Notes: a model not told the origin generated them from the sequence alone. A stretch of DNA of 64,000 nucleotides from HKCCE3408 sp039191215 (GCA_039191215.1 JBCCXT010000005.1:37177-101176); one strand, 5' to 3'; shown: positions 25,218-34,859, numbered from the stretch's first letter. Numbers and translations are program-made.

Positions 25218-26153
25218 TTAGGCGGTGCGGCGGTCGTAGTAGGCCATGACCGAATGGCGCGCTTCGGCGAAAAAGAGCCAGCGTTCGATAAAGAGCCCGG
25301 CCAGAAGCGCAACCGAGCCCAAGACCAGCGTGACCGTGGGTGCCAGGCCTGATGATGCCATCAGCGTCAGAATCATGGGCAAAAATCCCCCAACTAACAC
25401 GGCAAAAAAGCGCAGTTTTTCCGCGTGGCGCCGGGCCACGGTAAACCCCATTTCGTTGAGCAGGTAATTCGGCCCGGTATGGGGCGCCTCAAACAGCCGG
25501 ACGCTGCCCAAAAACCCAAGGCCTGTCGCACTTTCCGTCGTAGAGACGGGTGCGACTGCCCGGGCATCACCCTGACGCCAGGCGCGCTGTTTGAGCGTCC
25601 ATGCGATGAAGATCGATAGCGCCGCGGTCAGCGGCCAGATACCCGGCCCGTCGGCAAATGCCGCACGGAGCGCGCCCACGATGATCTCTCCGCTTGCCGT
25701 GGCAAAGGCCAGAAAACACAACGGCGTCAATAAGGTATGCCATCGGTCTACAGTCTTTAGCTGGGCATAAATCATCGATGTCGCGTAGACCGTCAGCAAC
25801 GACATTACTGCTGTCAGCGGCCCCAGGATTGCCGCGCCCGGCAGGCCAATGATGCAAGCCAGCGCATAAAACCCGGCCAGGCCCAGTGTTACCACCGCCA
25901 GCACGCCCTCGCGACTGAGCCATGAGCTGCGCCATTGACTGAACGCCCGCCAGGCGCGCTCGGGGTGACCGAGATGAAAGGTCGATGACATGAGGCCGCC
26001 GACCGAAAGCGCAAAGGCGAGGATGAAACCGGCCCAGGCCAACGCGCCCGATGGCGCATCCCCCCAAAGGGCCGGCAGGCCGAGCGCAAACAATAGCCCG
26101 AAGCCCGCGCCCGAGCAGACGGTGAAGACAATGATTGAGGTTGCCGGATGCAT
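25218..26153 (-). CDS. soeC: membrane anchor subunit of a DMSO-reductase-family enzyme, probable SoeC
   Basis: 311 residues with about eight predicted membrane helices (for example TSIIVFTVCSGAGFGLLFAL and LAVVTLGLAGFYALACIIGL). DmsC/NrfD-type anchor that exchanges electrons with the quinone pool. The motif STFHLGHPERAWRAFSQWRS is characteristic of the DmsC family. The ATG at 26153 lies one base after the stop of the Fe-S subunit gene. With an untargeted catalytic subunit the complex faces the cytoplasm, as for sulfite dehydrogenase SoeABC; a DMSO reductase anchor cannot be ruled out by sequence alone. Confidence 0.82.
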   Translation of the reverse strand: MHPATSIIVFTVCSGAGFGLLFALGLPALWGDAPSGALAWAGFILAFALSVGGLMSSTFHLGHPERAWRAFSQWRSSWLSREGVLAVVTLGLAGFYALACIIGLPGAAILGPLTAVMSLLTVYATSMIYAQLKTVDRWHTLLTPLCFLAFATASGEIIVGALRAAFADGPGIWPLTAALSIFIAWTLKQRAWRQGDARAVAPVSTTESATGLGFLGSVRLFEAPHTGPNYLLNEMGFTVARRHAEKLRFFAVLVGGFLPMILTLMASSGLAPTVTLVLGSVALLAGLFIERWLFFAEARHSVMAYYDRRTA

Positions 26154-26154
26154 C

Positions 26155-26898
26155 TCAGACCTTCTCCAACATCCTGTCGACCCACGCGAAAAAGCCCTGC
26201 GGCTCCGCGTGTGGCGTCTCGCAGAATGCTGCCAGATCAACCTGCTCGTCGCCGACTTTCGGGCGCGGTGGCAAGTATTTGTTGACCGGCTTGGTCCCCT
26301 GTTCGGGCATCAGATCCATGCCGTCGCGGGCAGCGACAAGCAGTGAGATATCTGACATCGGATCACCAAGATCGCCAAAATGCCGCGCGCCGGCCGGACA
26401 GGTCCGCACGCAGGACGGTATGCGATCCTCTTCCGCCAGATTATCATTATAGATCCTGTCCACACACAGCGTGCATTTCTTCATCACATGTTCGCTCGGA
26501 TCCATCTCGCGCGCGCCATAGGGACAGGCCCAGGCGCAAAGCCCACAGCCGATGCAGATGGATTCATCCACCAAAACAATGCCATCCGCACTGCGCTTAA
26601 AGCTGGCCCCTGTCGGGCAAACGGTCACACAGGGCGCGTCTTCGCAATGCAGGCAGGATTTTGGGAAATGCACATTCATCGCCGGGCCCTCTTCGGGCGT
26701 CACTTCGAATGTGTGCACGCGGTTGAGAAACGCGCCGACCGGTTCTGCGCCATAGGCGTCGCGATCCGACAGCGGCGCGCCATAGCCCCCGGTATTCCAT
26801 TCCTTGCAAGAAATGACACAGGCATGGCAGCCGACGCAGGTATCGAGATCGATAACAAGGCCCAACTTTTTGTCGGTCGCGCGCGGCAGGTCCGTCAC
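26155..26898 (-). CDS. soeB: four-cluster ferredoxin subunit, probable SoeB
   Basis: 247 residues, DmsB/PsrB-like. Four [4Fe-4S] cysteine groups are readable: CVGCHACVISCKEWN, CLHCEDAPCVTVCPTGAS, CIGCGLCAWACPYGA and CTLCVDR with CVRTCPAGARHFGD. It wires electrons between the molybdopterin subunit and the membrane anchor. No signal peptide. It is 19 bases after a small unrelated gene that separates it from the catalytic subunit gene, and its stop is one base before the anchor gene. Confidence 0.88.
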   Translation of the reverse strand: MTDLPRATDKKLGLVIDLDTCVGCHACVISCKEWNTGGYGAPLSDRDAYGAEPVGAFLNRVHTFEVTPEEGPAMNVHFPKSCLHCEDAPCVTVCPTGASFKRSADGIVLVDESICIGCGLCAWACPYGAREMDPSEHVMKKCTLCVDRIYNDNLAEEDRIPSCVRTCPAGARHFGDLGDPMSDISLLVAARDGMDLMPEQGTKPVNKYLPPRPKVGDEQVDLAAFCETPHAEPQGFFAWVDRMLEKV

Positions 26899-26917
26899 GG
26901 GGTCACCCCCGCGGGTG

Positions 26918-27487
26918 TCAGTTCACCCAGACGGGCCGGTCGAGGATCAGGAAGGCCTTGCCGCCATCGGTCGGCACGGCTGTGACGGCGGGCAATTCCG
27001 ACAGGTAAGCCGTCACCATAGCCAGATGCCAAGCCTCTGTTTCGCCGACATAAAGCGTGGGCGCGGTTAACGCGCGCATCCAATAATATGCCCCAACACG
27101 GCGGGCGTAATCGGCCGCTTTGCGCGTGCCGTCTTGGGCTTCTTCCTGCCACGCCCAAGACCATTTGAAGCTGCCCGAATTCTCGATCCAGGTGCCGACG
27201 ATCTGAAACTGCGACAGGCACCGCCCGCGACCCGGCACGCTGAGCGCAAACAGCCCGGTATCGCTGTCGTAGCGCCAGCTTGCTTGCGGGTCGTCGACGC
27301 GAAACTCTCGGTGCAGTCGGCGCGATGTCGGCACGACGGCGGCGCACGACTCGTTGACAAGGCCTTGAAAGGCGGGCGTCACATCGCGGTGATACCGGCC
27401 ACATTCTGGGCATCGCGGAAAGTAACCCTCGCCTTGGAATTCGCTTTGATCCCAGTCGTCGTGAGCGTTTTCCCTGCAACAGGCCAT
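26918..27487 (-). CDS. DUF6882-like protein inserted between soeA and soeB
   Basis: 189 residues, no signal peptide or membrane helix. N-terminal MACCRENAHDDW and a CPECGRYH zinc-knuckle-like motif near residue 26 are followed by a domain with GLFALSVPGRG, FQIVGTWIENSGSFKWSWAW and ADYARRVGAYYWM. The GTW...W.WAW arrangement and the following helix resemble DUF6882-type proteins. GAAAGG seven bases before the ATG supports the start. Position inside the operon, in the same direction with short gaps, suggests co-expression with the molybdoenzyme, perhaps as an assembly factor, but nothing in the sequence proves that. Confidence 0.7.
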   Translation of the reverse strand: MACCRENAHDDWDQSEFQGEGYFPRCPECGRYHRDVTPAFQGLVNESCAAVVPTSRRLHREFRVDDPQASWRYDSDTGLFALSVPGRGRCLSQFQIVGTWIENSGSFKWSWAWQEEAQDGTRKAADYARRVGAYYWMRALTAPTLYVGETEAWHLAMVTAYLSELPAVTAVPTDGGKAFLILDRPVWVN

Positions 27488-27562
27488 AAGTGCGCCTTTC
27501 TACCCCAGATCCAGATTTCGCTATGGCGGCGTATCGGGGCAGGTTTGCGGCAAGTCTGTGAT

Positions 27563-30370
27563 TCATTTTGTCCACTCCTCGCCAAAATTAAGGTCTCCTT
27601 TACCAGGTGAGACGGGGCTGGATTGGGCATCAAACCGTGGCTCGATCGGTCCGGCATCAGCCCGCTCGATGCGCACGCGAAGATCATACCAGGCGGCCTG
27701 GCCAGTGACCGGGTCCGAATTGGACCAGCGCAGACCATCCCCTTTGGGCGGGTGAAGCTCACTAATCAGATGATTGAGAAGGAAAGATTTTTGCGCCTCC
27801 GGTGCTGCTTCGTCCAGGGCCCAAGCGCCTTTGCGTTTGCCGATTGCATTCCATGTCCAGAGCGTCATCGGATTGGCCGCACGCGTCATCGCAACTGGCA
27901 CTTTTATCCGTCCATGGGGCGATATCACCCAAGCCCAATCGCCCTCGCGGAGGCCCGCATCGGCCATAACTTGCTCAGGCACGTAAAGCGGGACGGCACC
28001 ATGAAGCTGCCGCAACCAGGCATTCTGCGACCCCCAGGAATGGTACATCGCCGCGGGGCGCTGCGTGATCGCGTGCAGCGGAAAGCTCCCTTCGGCCTTG
28101 GCGGTCGGATACCAGACCGGCAACGGATCAAACGCCTCAGCAATGGTCGCACGCAAATGATCAGGGGGCTGGCGATCGCCGAATCCTTCTGCTGCAAGCT
28201 GAAACTTTCGCAGTGTTTCTTGATATATATCAAAGGTGTAAGGCTGCGGCGCGTCAAAGAAGCTCATCGCGACGGCCCAATCCTGGTAGGCGCGATTTGC
28301 CATTTTGTAGTATTGCGCCTCTTGCGGGACATGGGCGAGCCAAAAGCCACCATTCGCAATATAGCTTTCGATCTGTTTGGGGTTTGGCGCGCCTCGGCCA
28401 TCGCCGCCCTCGCGCCATCCGGCTAAGGGCCCGACGCCGGGTCTGCGTTCGTGGCGCGCGATGTAATCGGCATAATCGGCATAGGCGGGCTGACCGGCGT
28501 CATCGACAAAGCCGGGCATGCCCAGCCGAGCGCCCAGATCAAGGAGCATGCTTTGAAATCCGCGCACATCGCGGTCCGGCGTGACCACCGGCCAGCGGAT
28601 CGCATCAGCGGCGGCCTCCGGCTCGCAAATCGGCCGGTCCAAAAGCGAGATGCAGTCGTGGCGTTCGAGATAGGTTGTGTCGGGCAGGATGAGGTCAGCG
28701 AAAGCCACCATTTCCGACGAATACGCGTCCGAATAAATGATGTGCGGGATGCGGTACTCGCCGTCTTCGCGCGTGGCGGTCAGCATCTCCATCACTTGCG
28801 CGGTATTCATCGATGAATTCCACGCCATATTCGCCATGTAGAGAAAAAGCGTATCAATTTCATAGGGATCGCCGGCGGCCGCGTTGGAGATCACCATATG
28901 CATCAAACCGTGCACCGAGAGTGGCGCGTCCCAGGAATAGGCCTGGTCGATCCGCTCTGGCCGACCATCGGCGTCCAGTTTCAGGTCCTCAGGCCCGCGC
29001 GGATAGCCCAGTTGCGGCCCCGCCAATGGCTGGCCGGGCTGCGCGCCGGTATGGGGCTTCGGATGGGCAAGTGCTGGTTTTGGATAAGGCGGCTTGAAGC
29101 GAAATCCGCCCGGCACCTCGACCGAGCCCAAAAGAATCTGCAGCAAATGGATCGCGCGCGTCGTCTGGAAGCCATTGGCATGGGCCGATATCCCGCGCAT
29201 CGCGTGCATCGAAACAGGGCGCCCGATCATCTGCTCATGCCGCTCGCCCCGCATATCGGTCCAGGGCTGGTTAAGCCGAATCTCCTTCTCAAAGGCGGCA
29301 TGGGCCAGCTCGCCCGCGATGCGCCGGATGGTCACAGCGGGAACCCCGCATCGCTCGGCTACGGCCTCTGGCGCGTATTCAGCGCTCATGTATCGCGCCA
29401 CGAGCCCTTCAAAGGCCGGGCGCGCATTGCGTCCATCAGGCAGCGTCACCTCACCATGCAGCGCGGCACCTGTGGATATCTCTTTCCACTGGCGCGCCCG
29501 ACCCGTGCCGCGATCCCAAACCAGCGGCTCACCATCCCCGTCGCGGGCAATCAAGCCGTGGTCAGCCGCTCCGGGGTTGTGGATCACCAGATGGCCCGCA
29601 TTCGTATAGCGCAACAGATAGTCCAGATCGACACGCCCGGCGCGCAACAGCTCATGCACAAGGGCCAGCACAAAAAGCCCGTCTGTGCCCGGTGTGATCC
29701 CGACCCATTCGTCGGCCACTGCGTTATAGCCCGTACGCACTGGATTTATCGCAATGACCTTTGCGCCCCGCGCCTTTAGCCGACCCAGGCCAATTTTTAT
29801 CGGGTTGGAATCATGGTCTTCGGCCACACCGAAAAGCAAGAACAGCTCAGTCCGTTCCCAGTCGGGGCTGCCAAATTCCCAAAACGCGCCGCCCATCGTG
29901 TAGATGCCGCCCGCAGCCATATTAACCGAACAAAATCCGCCATGTGCTGCGAAATTTGGCGTGCCGAATTGCTGCGCCCACCATCCCGTGAAGCTTTGCG
30001 ACTGATCGCGGCCGGTGAAAAAAGCAAGCCGCTTGGGATCTGTGGCTCGGATGGGCGCCAACCATTCGACCGCTTGCGCCAAAGCCTCGTCCCAGCTGAT
30101 CTCCTCAAACTCGCCCGACCCGCGCGGACCGACCCGGCGCAAGGGCGCGCGTAATCGCGCGGGCGAGTATTGCTGCATGATCCCGGCAGAGCCTTTCGCA
30201 CACAACACACCGCGATTGACCGGATGGTCGCGATTGCCTTCGATGTAGCGGACCTTCCCGTCGCGCAAATGCACGTCGATGCCGCAGCGACACGCACACA
30301 TGTAACACGTGGTCTTCCGCACCTCATCAGACACATATGGCGCGGTATCAACCGGTCTCTCGGCTGTCAC
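27563..30370 (-). CDS. soeA: molybdopterin oxidoreductase catalytic subunit, probable sulfite dehydrogenase SoeA
   Basis: 935 residues from a GTG at 30370, chosen because GGGAGGAG lies five bases upstream. The N-terminal [4Fe-4S] motif CYMCACRCGI with a later CAKG (C22, C25, C29, C57; spacing 2-3-27) is followed by the molybdenum-site segment HGGFCSVNMAAGGIYTMGG (Cys147 the likely ligand). No twin-arginine signal is present, so it works in the cytoplasm; this fits SoeA, which oxidises sulfite to sulfate with electrons going to quinone, rather than the exported DMSO reductase. Roseobacters commonly carry soeABC. A polysulfide or other DMSO-family role remains possible. Confidence 0.85.
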   Translation of the reverse strand: MTAERPVDTAPYVSDEVRKTTCYMCACRCGIDVHLRDGKVRYIEGNRDHPVNRGVLCAKGSAGIMQQYSPARLRAPLRRVGPRGSGEFEEISWDEALAQAVEWLAPIRATDPKRLAFFTGRDQSQSFTGWWAQQFGTPNFAAHGGFCSVNMAAGGIYTMGGAFWEFGSPDWERTELFLLFGVAEDHDSNPIKIGLGRLKARGAKVIAINPVRTGYNAVADEWVGITPGTDGLFVLALVHELLRAGRVDLDYLLRYTNAGHLVIHNPGAADHGLIARDGDGEPLVWDRGTGRARQWKEISTGAALHGEVTLPDGRNARPAFEGLVARYMSAEYAPEAVAERCGVPAVTIRRIAGELAHAAFEKEIRLNQPWTDMRGERHEQMIGRPVSMHAMRGISAHANGFQTTRAIHLLQILLGSVEVPGGFRFKPPYPKPALAHPKPHTGAQPGQPLAGPQLGYPRGPEDLKLDADGRPERIDQAYSWDAPLSVHGLMHMVISNAAAGDPYEIDTLFLYMANMAWNSSMNTAQVMEMLTATREDGEYRIPHIIYSDAYSSEMVAFADLILPDTTYLERHDCISLLDRPICEPEAAADAIRWPVVTPDRDVRGFQSMLLDLGARLGMPGFVDDAGQPAYADYADYIARHERRPGVGPLAGWREGGDGRGAPNPKQIESYIANGGFWLAHVPQEAQYYKMANRAYQDWAVAMSFFDAPQPYTFDIYQETLRKFQLAAEGFGDRQPPDHLRATIAEAFDPLPVWYPTAKAEGSFPLHAITQRPAAMYHSWGSQNAWLRQLHGAVPLYVPEQVMADAGLREGDWAWVISPHGRIKVPVAMTRAANPMTLWTWNAIGKRKGAWALDEAAPEAQKSFLLNHLISELHPPKGDGLRWSNSDPVTGQAAWYDLRVRIERADAGPIEPRFDAQSSPVSPGKGDLNFGEEWTK

Positions 30371-30525
30371 CTGGCTCCTCCCGTTTTGGCAAAGCGGCAT
30401 GAACATCAGCATCTTGTCAATGGATGTGTATCTTTTGTGCAGCAATTCGCCGCGCGCCTTGTGCCCACTACCGGACCGATGCGGCGGCTGCTAAACCAAG
30501 GTCTGGCACCAGGGGGAGGCACGCA

Positions 30526-31638
30526 ATGACGGGCCTTGCAATTGATGTGACGCGCACCGGCGCGCTTGCTTTGCGCGGCCCGGCGACGATTTCGGACGCG
30601 GCAAGCGTATCGACAGCCCTGGCCGGCCTGCCACTGTCGGAGCCTTTATCGGTCGATCTGTCGGAGCTGACGCGGCTTGATACGGGCGCGGCCTACGCCT
30701 TGGTCGAAGCTGAACGCCGCGCCGAGGCGGCCGGTGGCCGGTTGGAATTCGTCGGCGCGTCTGAGGCCGTCGACACCCTTCTGACACGGGTCCGCGCAGC
30801 CGCCCCGCGCGCTGTCGACACAAAGCCGCACCGGCTGACGCTTTTGGACCGCTGCGAAAACCTTGGCCGGTCCGTTGCCGATGCTGGATCCTTCCTGGTC
30901 GATTGCTTGGGGCTTTTTGGTCTGTTCTTGGCGCGCCTTTGGCGCGTGGTTCTCCATCCGAAAGAATTTCGGTTCACCGCGCTCGTGCATCACATCGAAG
31001 AGGTCGGTCTGAAAGCTGTGCCGATTGTCGCGCTGATGGCCTTTCTGATCGGCGTAGTCTTGGCCTTCCAAGGTGCCGCCCAGCTTCGCCAGTTTGGCGC
31101 CGAGGTCTTTGTCGTCGACCTGATCGCCATCTCAATCCTGCGCGAATTGGGCATCTTGCTGACCGCGATCATTGTTGCCGGTCGCACGGCCTCCGCCTTC
31201 ACAGCAGCGATCGGGTCGATGAAGATGCGCGAAGAGATCGACGCGATGCGCACGCTAGCCATCGATCCCGGCCAAGCCTTGATTGTGCCACGGATACTTG
31301 CCCTGCTGATCACGCTGCCCATTCTGGGCCTGGTCGCGGACATTGCCGGGCTGTTGGGCGGTGCAATCATGTCGTGGGTAGAGCTTGGTGTTTCACCTGG
31401 CATGTTTCGCACCCGTCTTTTCGAAGGCACTGATGTGCGCCATGTCTGGGTTGGCCTGGTCAAAGCGCCTTTTTTTGCGATCATCATCGGTGTGGTCGGC
31501 TGCCGCGCTGGCCTGAATGTCGGGCGCGACGCGGAATCGCTTGGCCGAATGACATCCTCAGCGGTGGTGGCCGCGATTTTTGCCGTCATCGTGGCTGATG
31601 CGATCTTTTCGATTTTCTTCGCCCAGATCGGGGTATAA
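30526..31638 (+). CDS. mlaE: MlaE-type ABC permease with N-terminal STAS domain
   Basis: 370 residues. Residues 1-95 form a STAS-like domain (SVDLSELTRLDTGAAYALVE) resembling MlaB fused in front. From about 140 the MlaE permease follows: VLHPKEFRFTALVHHIEEVG, AFLIGVVLAFQGAAQLRQFG, ELGILLTAIIVAGRTASAFT, AAIGSMKMREEIDAMRTLAI. These proteins form the inner-membrane core that moves phospholipids between inner and outer membranes. RBS AGGGGGAGG precedes the ATG at 30526. First of a four-gene operon with ATPase, MCE protein and lipoprotein. Divergent from soeA with about 155 bases between. Confidence 0.92.
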   Translation: MTGLAIDVTRTGALALRGPATISDAASVSTALAGLPLSEPLSVDLSELTRLDTGAAYALVEAERRAEAAGGRLEFVGASEAVDTLLTRVRAAAPRAVDTKPHRLTLLDRCENLGRSVADAGSFLVDCLGLFGLFLARLWRVVLHPKEFRFTALVHHIEEVGLKAVPIVALMAFLIGVVLAFQGAAQLRQFGAEVFVVDLIAISILRELGILLTAIIVAGRTASAFTAAIGSMKMREEIDAMRTLAIDPGQALIVPRILALLITLPILGLVADIAGLLGGAIMSWVELGVSPGMFRTRLFEGTDVRHVWVGLVKAPFFAIIIGVVGCRAGLNVGRDAESLGRMTSSAVVAAIFAVIVADAIFSIFFAQIGV

Positions 31639-31641
31639 GCC

Positions 31642-32418
31642 GTGGCGCCGGTCATAAAGCTGCGCGGCATCCGTACCCAGTTTGGCAACCATGTCGTGCA
31701 TGACGATCTCAACCTTGAGGTCAATGCCGGTGAAATTTTGGGGGTTGTCGGCGGATCGGGCACCGGCAAATCGGTTTTGCTGCGCACGATTGCCGGTCTC
31801 AATCGGCCGGTATCAGGCAGTGTCGAGGTGCTGGGCACAGACGTGCTGACCGCCGATGAGGACGCGCGCATCAAGTTGCAGCAGCGATGGGGCGTGATGT
31901 TCCAAGACGGCGCGCTTTTTTCTGCCCTGACGGTGCGCGAAAATGTCGAGGTTCCGATGCGGGCAATCGCCGGTCTGCCCGCGGATTTGCGGCGCGATCT
32001 GGCCGAGCTCAAAATCGCCATGGCGGGTCTGCCGCCTGCGGCTTGCGACAACTACCCCGCTGAGCTTTCAGGCGGCATGCGCAAACGCGCGGGCCTGGCC
32101 CGGGCCCTGGCGTTGGACCCGGAAATCGTCTTTTTGGATGAGCCCACGGCCGGGCTTGACCCCATCGGTGCGGCGGATTTCGACCAGCTCATCAAAAACC
32201 TATCGGATGCATTGGGTTTGACGGTTTTTTTGGTGACCCATGACCTCGACACTTTGCACGCCGTCTGTGATCGCATCGCGGTTTTGGCTGAAAAGCGGGT
32301 GCTAACGACCGGCACGATGGCGGAAATGCTGCGTGTCGATCACCCGTGGGTGCGGGAATACTTCCACGGGCCGCGGGCACGTGCCGCCCTTGACGCGCAA
32401 GAACGGATCGGCGACTGA
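31642..32418 (+). CDS. mlaF: MlaF-type ABC ATPase
   Basis: 258 residues, GTG start three bases after the permease stop. Walker A GGSGTGKSV (with Val rather than Thr/Ser after Lys-Ser, usual in MlaF proteins), Q-loop MFQDGALFSALTVRENVE, signature LSGGMRKRAGLARAL, Walker B IVFLDEPTAGLDPIGAADF, H-loop VFLVTHDLDTLH. It energises the lipid transporter from the cytoplasmic side. C-terminal HGPRARAA segment follows the usual MlaF end. Confidence 0.93.
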   Translation: MAPVIKLRGIRTQFGNHVVHDDLNLEVNAGEILGVVGGSGTGKSVLLRTIAGLNRPVSGSVEVLGTDVLTADEDARIKLQQRWGVMFQDGALFSALTVRENVEVPMRAIAGLPADLRRDLAELKIAMAGLPPAACDNYPAELSGGMRKRAGLARALALDPEIVFLDEPTAGLDPIGAADFDQLIKNLSDALGLTVFLVTHDLDTLHAVCDRIAVLAEKRVLTTGTMAEMLRVDHPWVREYFHGPRARAALDAQERIGD

Positions 32419-32426
32419 GGCGGCCC

Positions 32427-34163
32427 ATGGAAACACGCGGAAATTACATCCTGATCGGGCTTTTCACGATCGCCGCAATTGTCGCTGCGATTGTGTTTTT
32501 CCTGGCCTTTGCCCGTGTCGAGCTGGACCAGCAGGTTGCCTATTACGACGCGCGTTTTGATAGCGTTTCGGGTCTGGCGGAGGCCTCGGACGTGCGTTTC
32601 GCGGGGCTTCCAGTGGGCCAGGTTGTAAATGTGGGTCTTTCGCCGGAGCTGGATGGCACGGTTACGGTCCGCCTTGAGGTCGGCGCCGACACGCCGGTGC
32701 GCGCAGACAGCGTGGCCACGGTTGAGACACAAGGCGTGACCGGCGTGGGCTTCATATCGATCAGCGCGGGCAGCCCCGATGCAGAGCTGGCGATGGCAGC
32801 CCCAAACCAGATCGGGTCAATCGCCACCGACCGTTCGGTGATCCAAAGCCTGTCGGAAGATGCCCCCGCGCTTGTCTCGGAAACACTGCAGCTTGTGCGC
32901 GATGTCGGTGAACTTTTTTCGGGCGATAACCGCGAGCGCATCGCCAATATCATCGTGAACGCAGAAACCGCGTCTGTCGCGTTCGCAGAAACGCTTGAGG
33001 ACTTCGCTGAGGTCGCCAGTTCGGTCGACGATTTTGTCAATCAGATTGACCGGTTCAACACCGTGCTGCAAACGCTGGCAGCAGACCTGGACGCGGCATT
33101 GTTGACCGCCGATCAGACGATCGGTGCCTGGGGCGAGGTGGCCGACGACGCGGTCGAGTTTCTTAATGAAGGGGCCGAGGCTTTTGATACGGCGTCAACC
33201 ACGCTGACAGCGGCGCAGGTCTATATTGAGACCGATCTAGTGGCCACAACCGATGAGCTTGAGGCGACAATTGTCAACTTGCGGGAGGAGCTTGCGCGCA
33301 TCGGCGCGGAGGCCAGCGATGTCATCGCCACATTCGGTGAAACCGGCGGTCTGGCCAATTCTCGTCTGGCCGAGATAGAGGTTACGCTGCAGGCGCTCGA
33401 TGTGCTGATCGCTGAAACCAATGTCGCGATGGACACCGTTGAAACCGCCGCCGTCGATTTCAGCAATTTGGTGACCGAGGACGGCGCCACATTGGTCACC
33501 GAGACCCGCGCGGTGATCGCCTCGGTCCAAACGGCGGTCGATCAGATCGCCCAAGAGGCGCAAGATACCCTGCCCGGCGTGCTAGATGACGTCGCCGAAG
33601 CCGCCGCGACCGTATCGGCCTTAACAACCCAAGTCGGCGATGATCTGGCCGGCGCCAGCGGTCAGATCGACGGTTTTGCCATCGCCGCCAATGCAGCACT
33701 TGAACAGGCCGCGCGGACCTTCGCAAATGCCGATGTCACGCTGGCGGCGATCAACAGCGCACTTGGCGCCGGAGAAGAGACATTGGTTGCGGCAACCGGT
33801 GCATTCGACGCCGCCGAAGGTGCGCTGGAGGATGAATTGGGCGGCTTGATCGCGCGGCTCTCCGCATCGCTGGACGGCCTCGACGGGGCCATCGCGCAGG
33901 TATCAGATGATTTGCCGGGCATCAGCACCAGCCTGGCCGAAGCGGCCGCGGCGGCAGAAGAAGCCTTTGAAGGCATCAATGCCACCGTCCGCGCGGCCTC
34001 TCCGGCGGTGCAGGATTTCGCCGCCTCCGGCCTGCCCGAATATGCCCAATTTGCCCGCGACGCCCGCGCCCTGACTGAAACGCTCGACCGGCTGATCCGC
34101 CAAATCGAACGCGACCCGGGGCGCTTTTTTCTGGGCTCCGACATACCGGAATACCGCCGATGA
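32427..34163 (+). CDS. MCE-domain (MlaD-type) lipid-binding protein with long C-terminal helix region
   Basis: 578 residues. One N-terminal membrane helix (GLFTIAAIVAAIVFFLAFAR, about residues 9-29), an MCE domain at about 38-115 (RFDSVSGLAEASDVRFAGLP, GVTGVGFISIS), then over 400 residues of Ala-rich helical, coiled-coil-like sequence. MCE proteins form hexameric tunnels for lipids in the periplasm; long C-terminal helices as in LetB/PqiB-like or YebT-like proteins can bridge the envelope. Much longer than E. coli MlaD (about 180). Starts nine bases after the ATPase gene and overlaps the lipoprotein gene by four bases. Confidence 0.92.
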   Translation: METRGNYILIGLFTIAAIVAAIVFFLAFARVELDQQVAYYDARFDSVSGLAEASDVRFAGLPVGQVVNVGLSPELDGTVTVRLEVGADTPVRADSVATVETQGVTGVGFISISAGSPDAELAMAAPNQIGSIATDRSVIQSLSEDAPALVSETLQLVRDVGELFSGDNRERIANIIVNAETASVAFAETLEDFAEVASSVDDFVNQIDRFNTVLQTLAADLDAALLTADQTIGAWGEVADDAVEFLNEGAEAFDTASTTLTAAQVYIETDLVATTDELEATIVNLREELARIGAEASDVIATFGETGGLANSRLAEIEVTLQALDVLIAETNVAMDTVETAAVDFSNLVTEDGATLVTETRAVIASVQTAVDQIAQEAQDTLPGVLDDVAEAAATVSALTTQVGDDLAGASGQIDGFAIAANAALEQAARTFANADVTLAAINSALGAGEETLVAATGAFDAAEGALEDELGGLIARLSASLDGLDGAIAQVSDDLPGISTSLAEAAAAAEEAFEGINATVRAASPAVQDFAASGLPEYAQFARDARALTETLDRLIRQIERDPGRFFLGSDIPEYRR

Positions 34164-34756
34164 ACCGCTTGGCTGCCCTCTTCCTCCTGGCTTTGCCTGC
34201 CTGCAGCCTTCTGGGCGGCGGCGAGGTGCTCGATATCTATGAATTGCGCGCGCCCGAAGGCCTGCCAACAGCCAACGGCCCTGCACCGCGCGAGGTGGTT
34301 GTCGAACTGCCCGAAGCCGCCGGCACGTTAGAGACCGACCGTATCTTGGTACGGCCCGATGCATTGGCTGCGCAATATCTGCCTGGCGCGCGATGGGGCG
34401 AAGAAACGCCCGTCATGGTGCAAACCCTGATGCTGCGCAGTTTGCAGGCCACCGAAGGGCTGACCTATGTCGGCCGCCGCCCGCTTGGGTCGGGCGGGGA
34501 TTTTGCCATCGTCAGTGACATTTTGGATTTTCAGGCCGAGACCGAAGGCGACACGGCGCGGGTCGTGATCACGCTGGAGGTTCGCATCGTTCGCGAACGT
34601 GACGCGGCCATTGCCGCAGGGCGCACATTTCAGGCCGAAGCCAGCGCGGCCAGTAGCGCCACTGATGATCTGATAGCGGCGTTTGATACCGCCTCGGATG
34701 CGCTTTTCAGCGAGTTTGCTATCTGGACAATGGCCCGGCTTGGCAGACCGATTTGA
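34160..34756 (+). CDS. ABC-type transport auxiliary lipoprotein (PqiC-like)
   Basis: 198 residues. Lipoprotein signal MNRLAALFLLALPACSLLGG with the lipobox Cys near residue 15, then the PqiC/DUF330-type domain: VLDIYELRAPEG, VVVELPEAAGTLETDRILVR, PGARWGEETPVMVQTLMLRS and a C-terminal helix. Outer-membrane-facing partner of MCE transporters, completing the permease-ATPase-MCE-lipoprotein operon. Its ATG overlaps the preceding stop (ATGA). Confidence 0.85.
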   Translation: MNRLAALFLLALPACSLLGGGEVLDIYELRAPEGLPTANGPAPREVVVELPEAAGTLETDRILVRPDALAAQYLPGARWGEETPVMVQTLMLRSLQATEGLTYVGRRPLGSGGDFAIVSDILDFQAETEGDTARVVITLEVRIVRERDAAIAAGRTFQAEASAASSATDDLIAAFDTASDALFSEFAIWTMARLGRPI

Positions 34757-34859
34757 GAAACGGTTAATCCCGACCAGCCGCCCTTGCGCTTTGCAGCGGA
34801 ATGCAAAACAAACCTTCTGGAAATCGAGCCAAAGCCATTCTGACAGACCAGGAAGCTTC

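Noticed and set aside
25218..30370. Annotation as DMSO reductase DmsABC
   Set aside because: The catalytic subunit lacks a twin-arginine signal, which exported DMSO reductases carry; cytoplasmic SoeABC fits better, though not proven.
30990..32051. 353-codon open frame opposite mlaE/mlaF
   Set aside because: Shadow of high-GC coding DNA; Ser/Thr/Arg-rich product without a fold, against well-conserved permease and ATPase.
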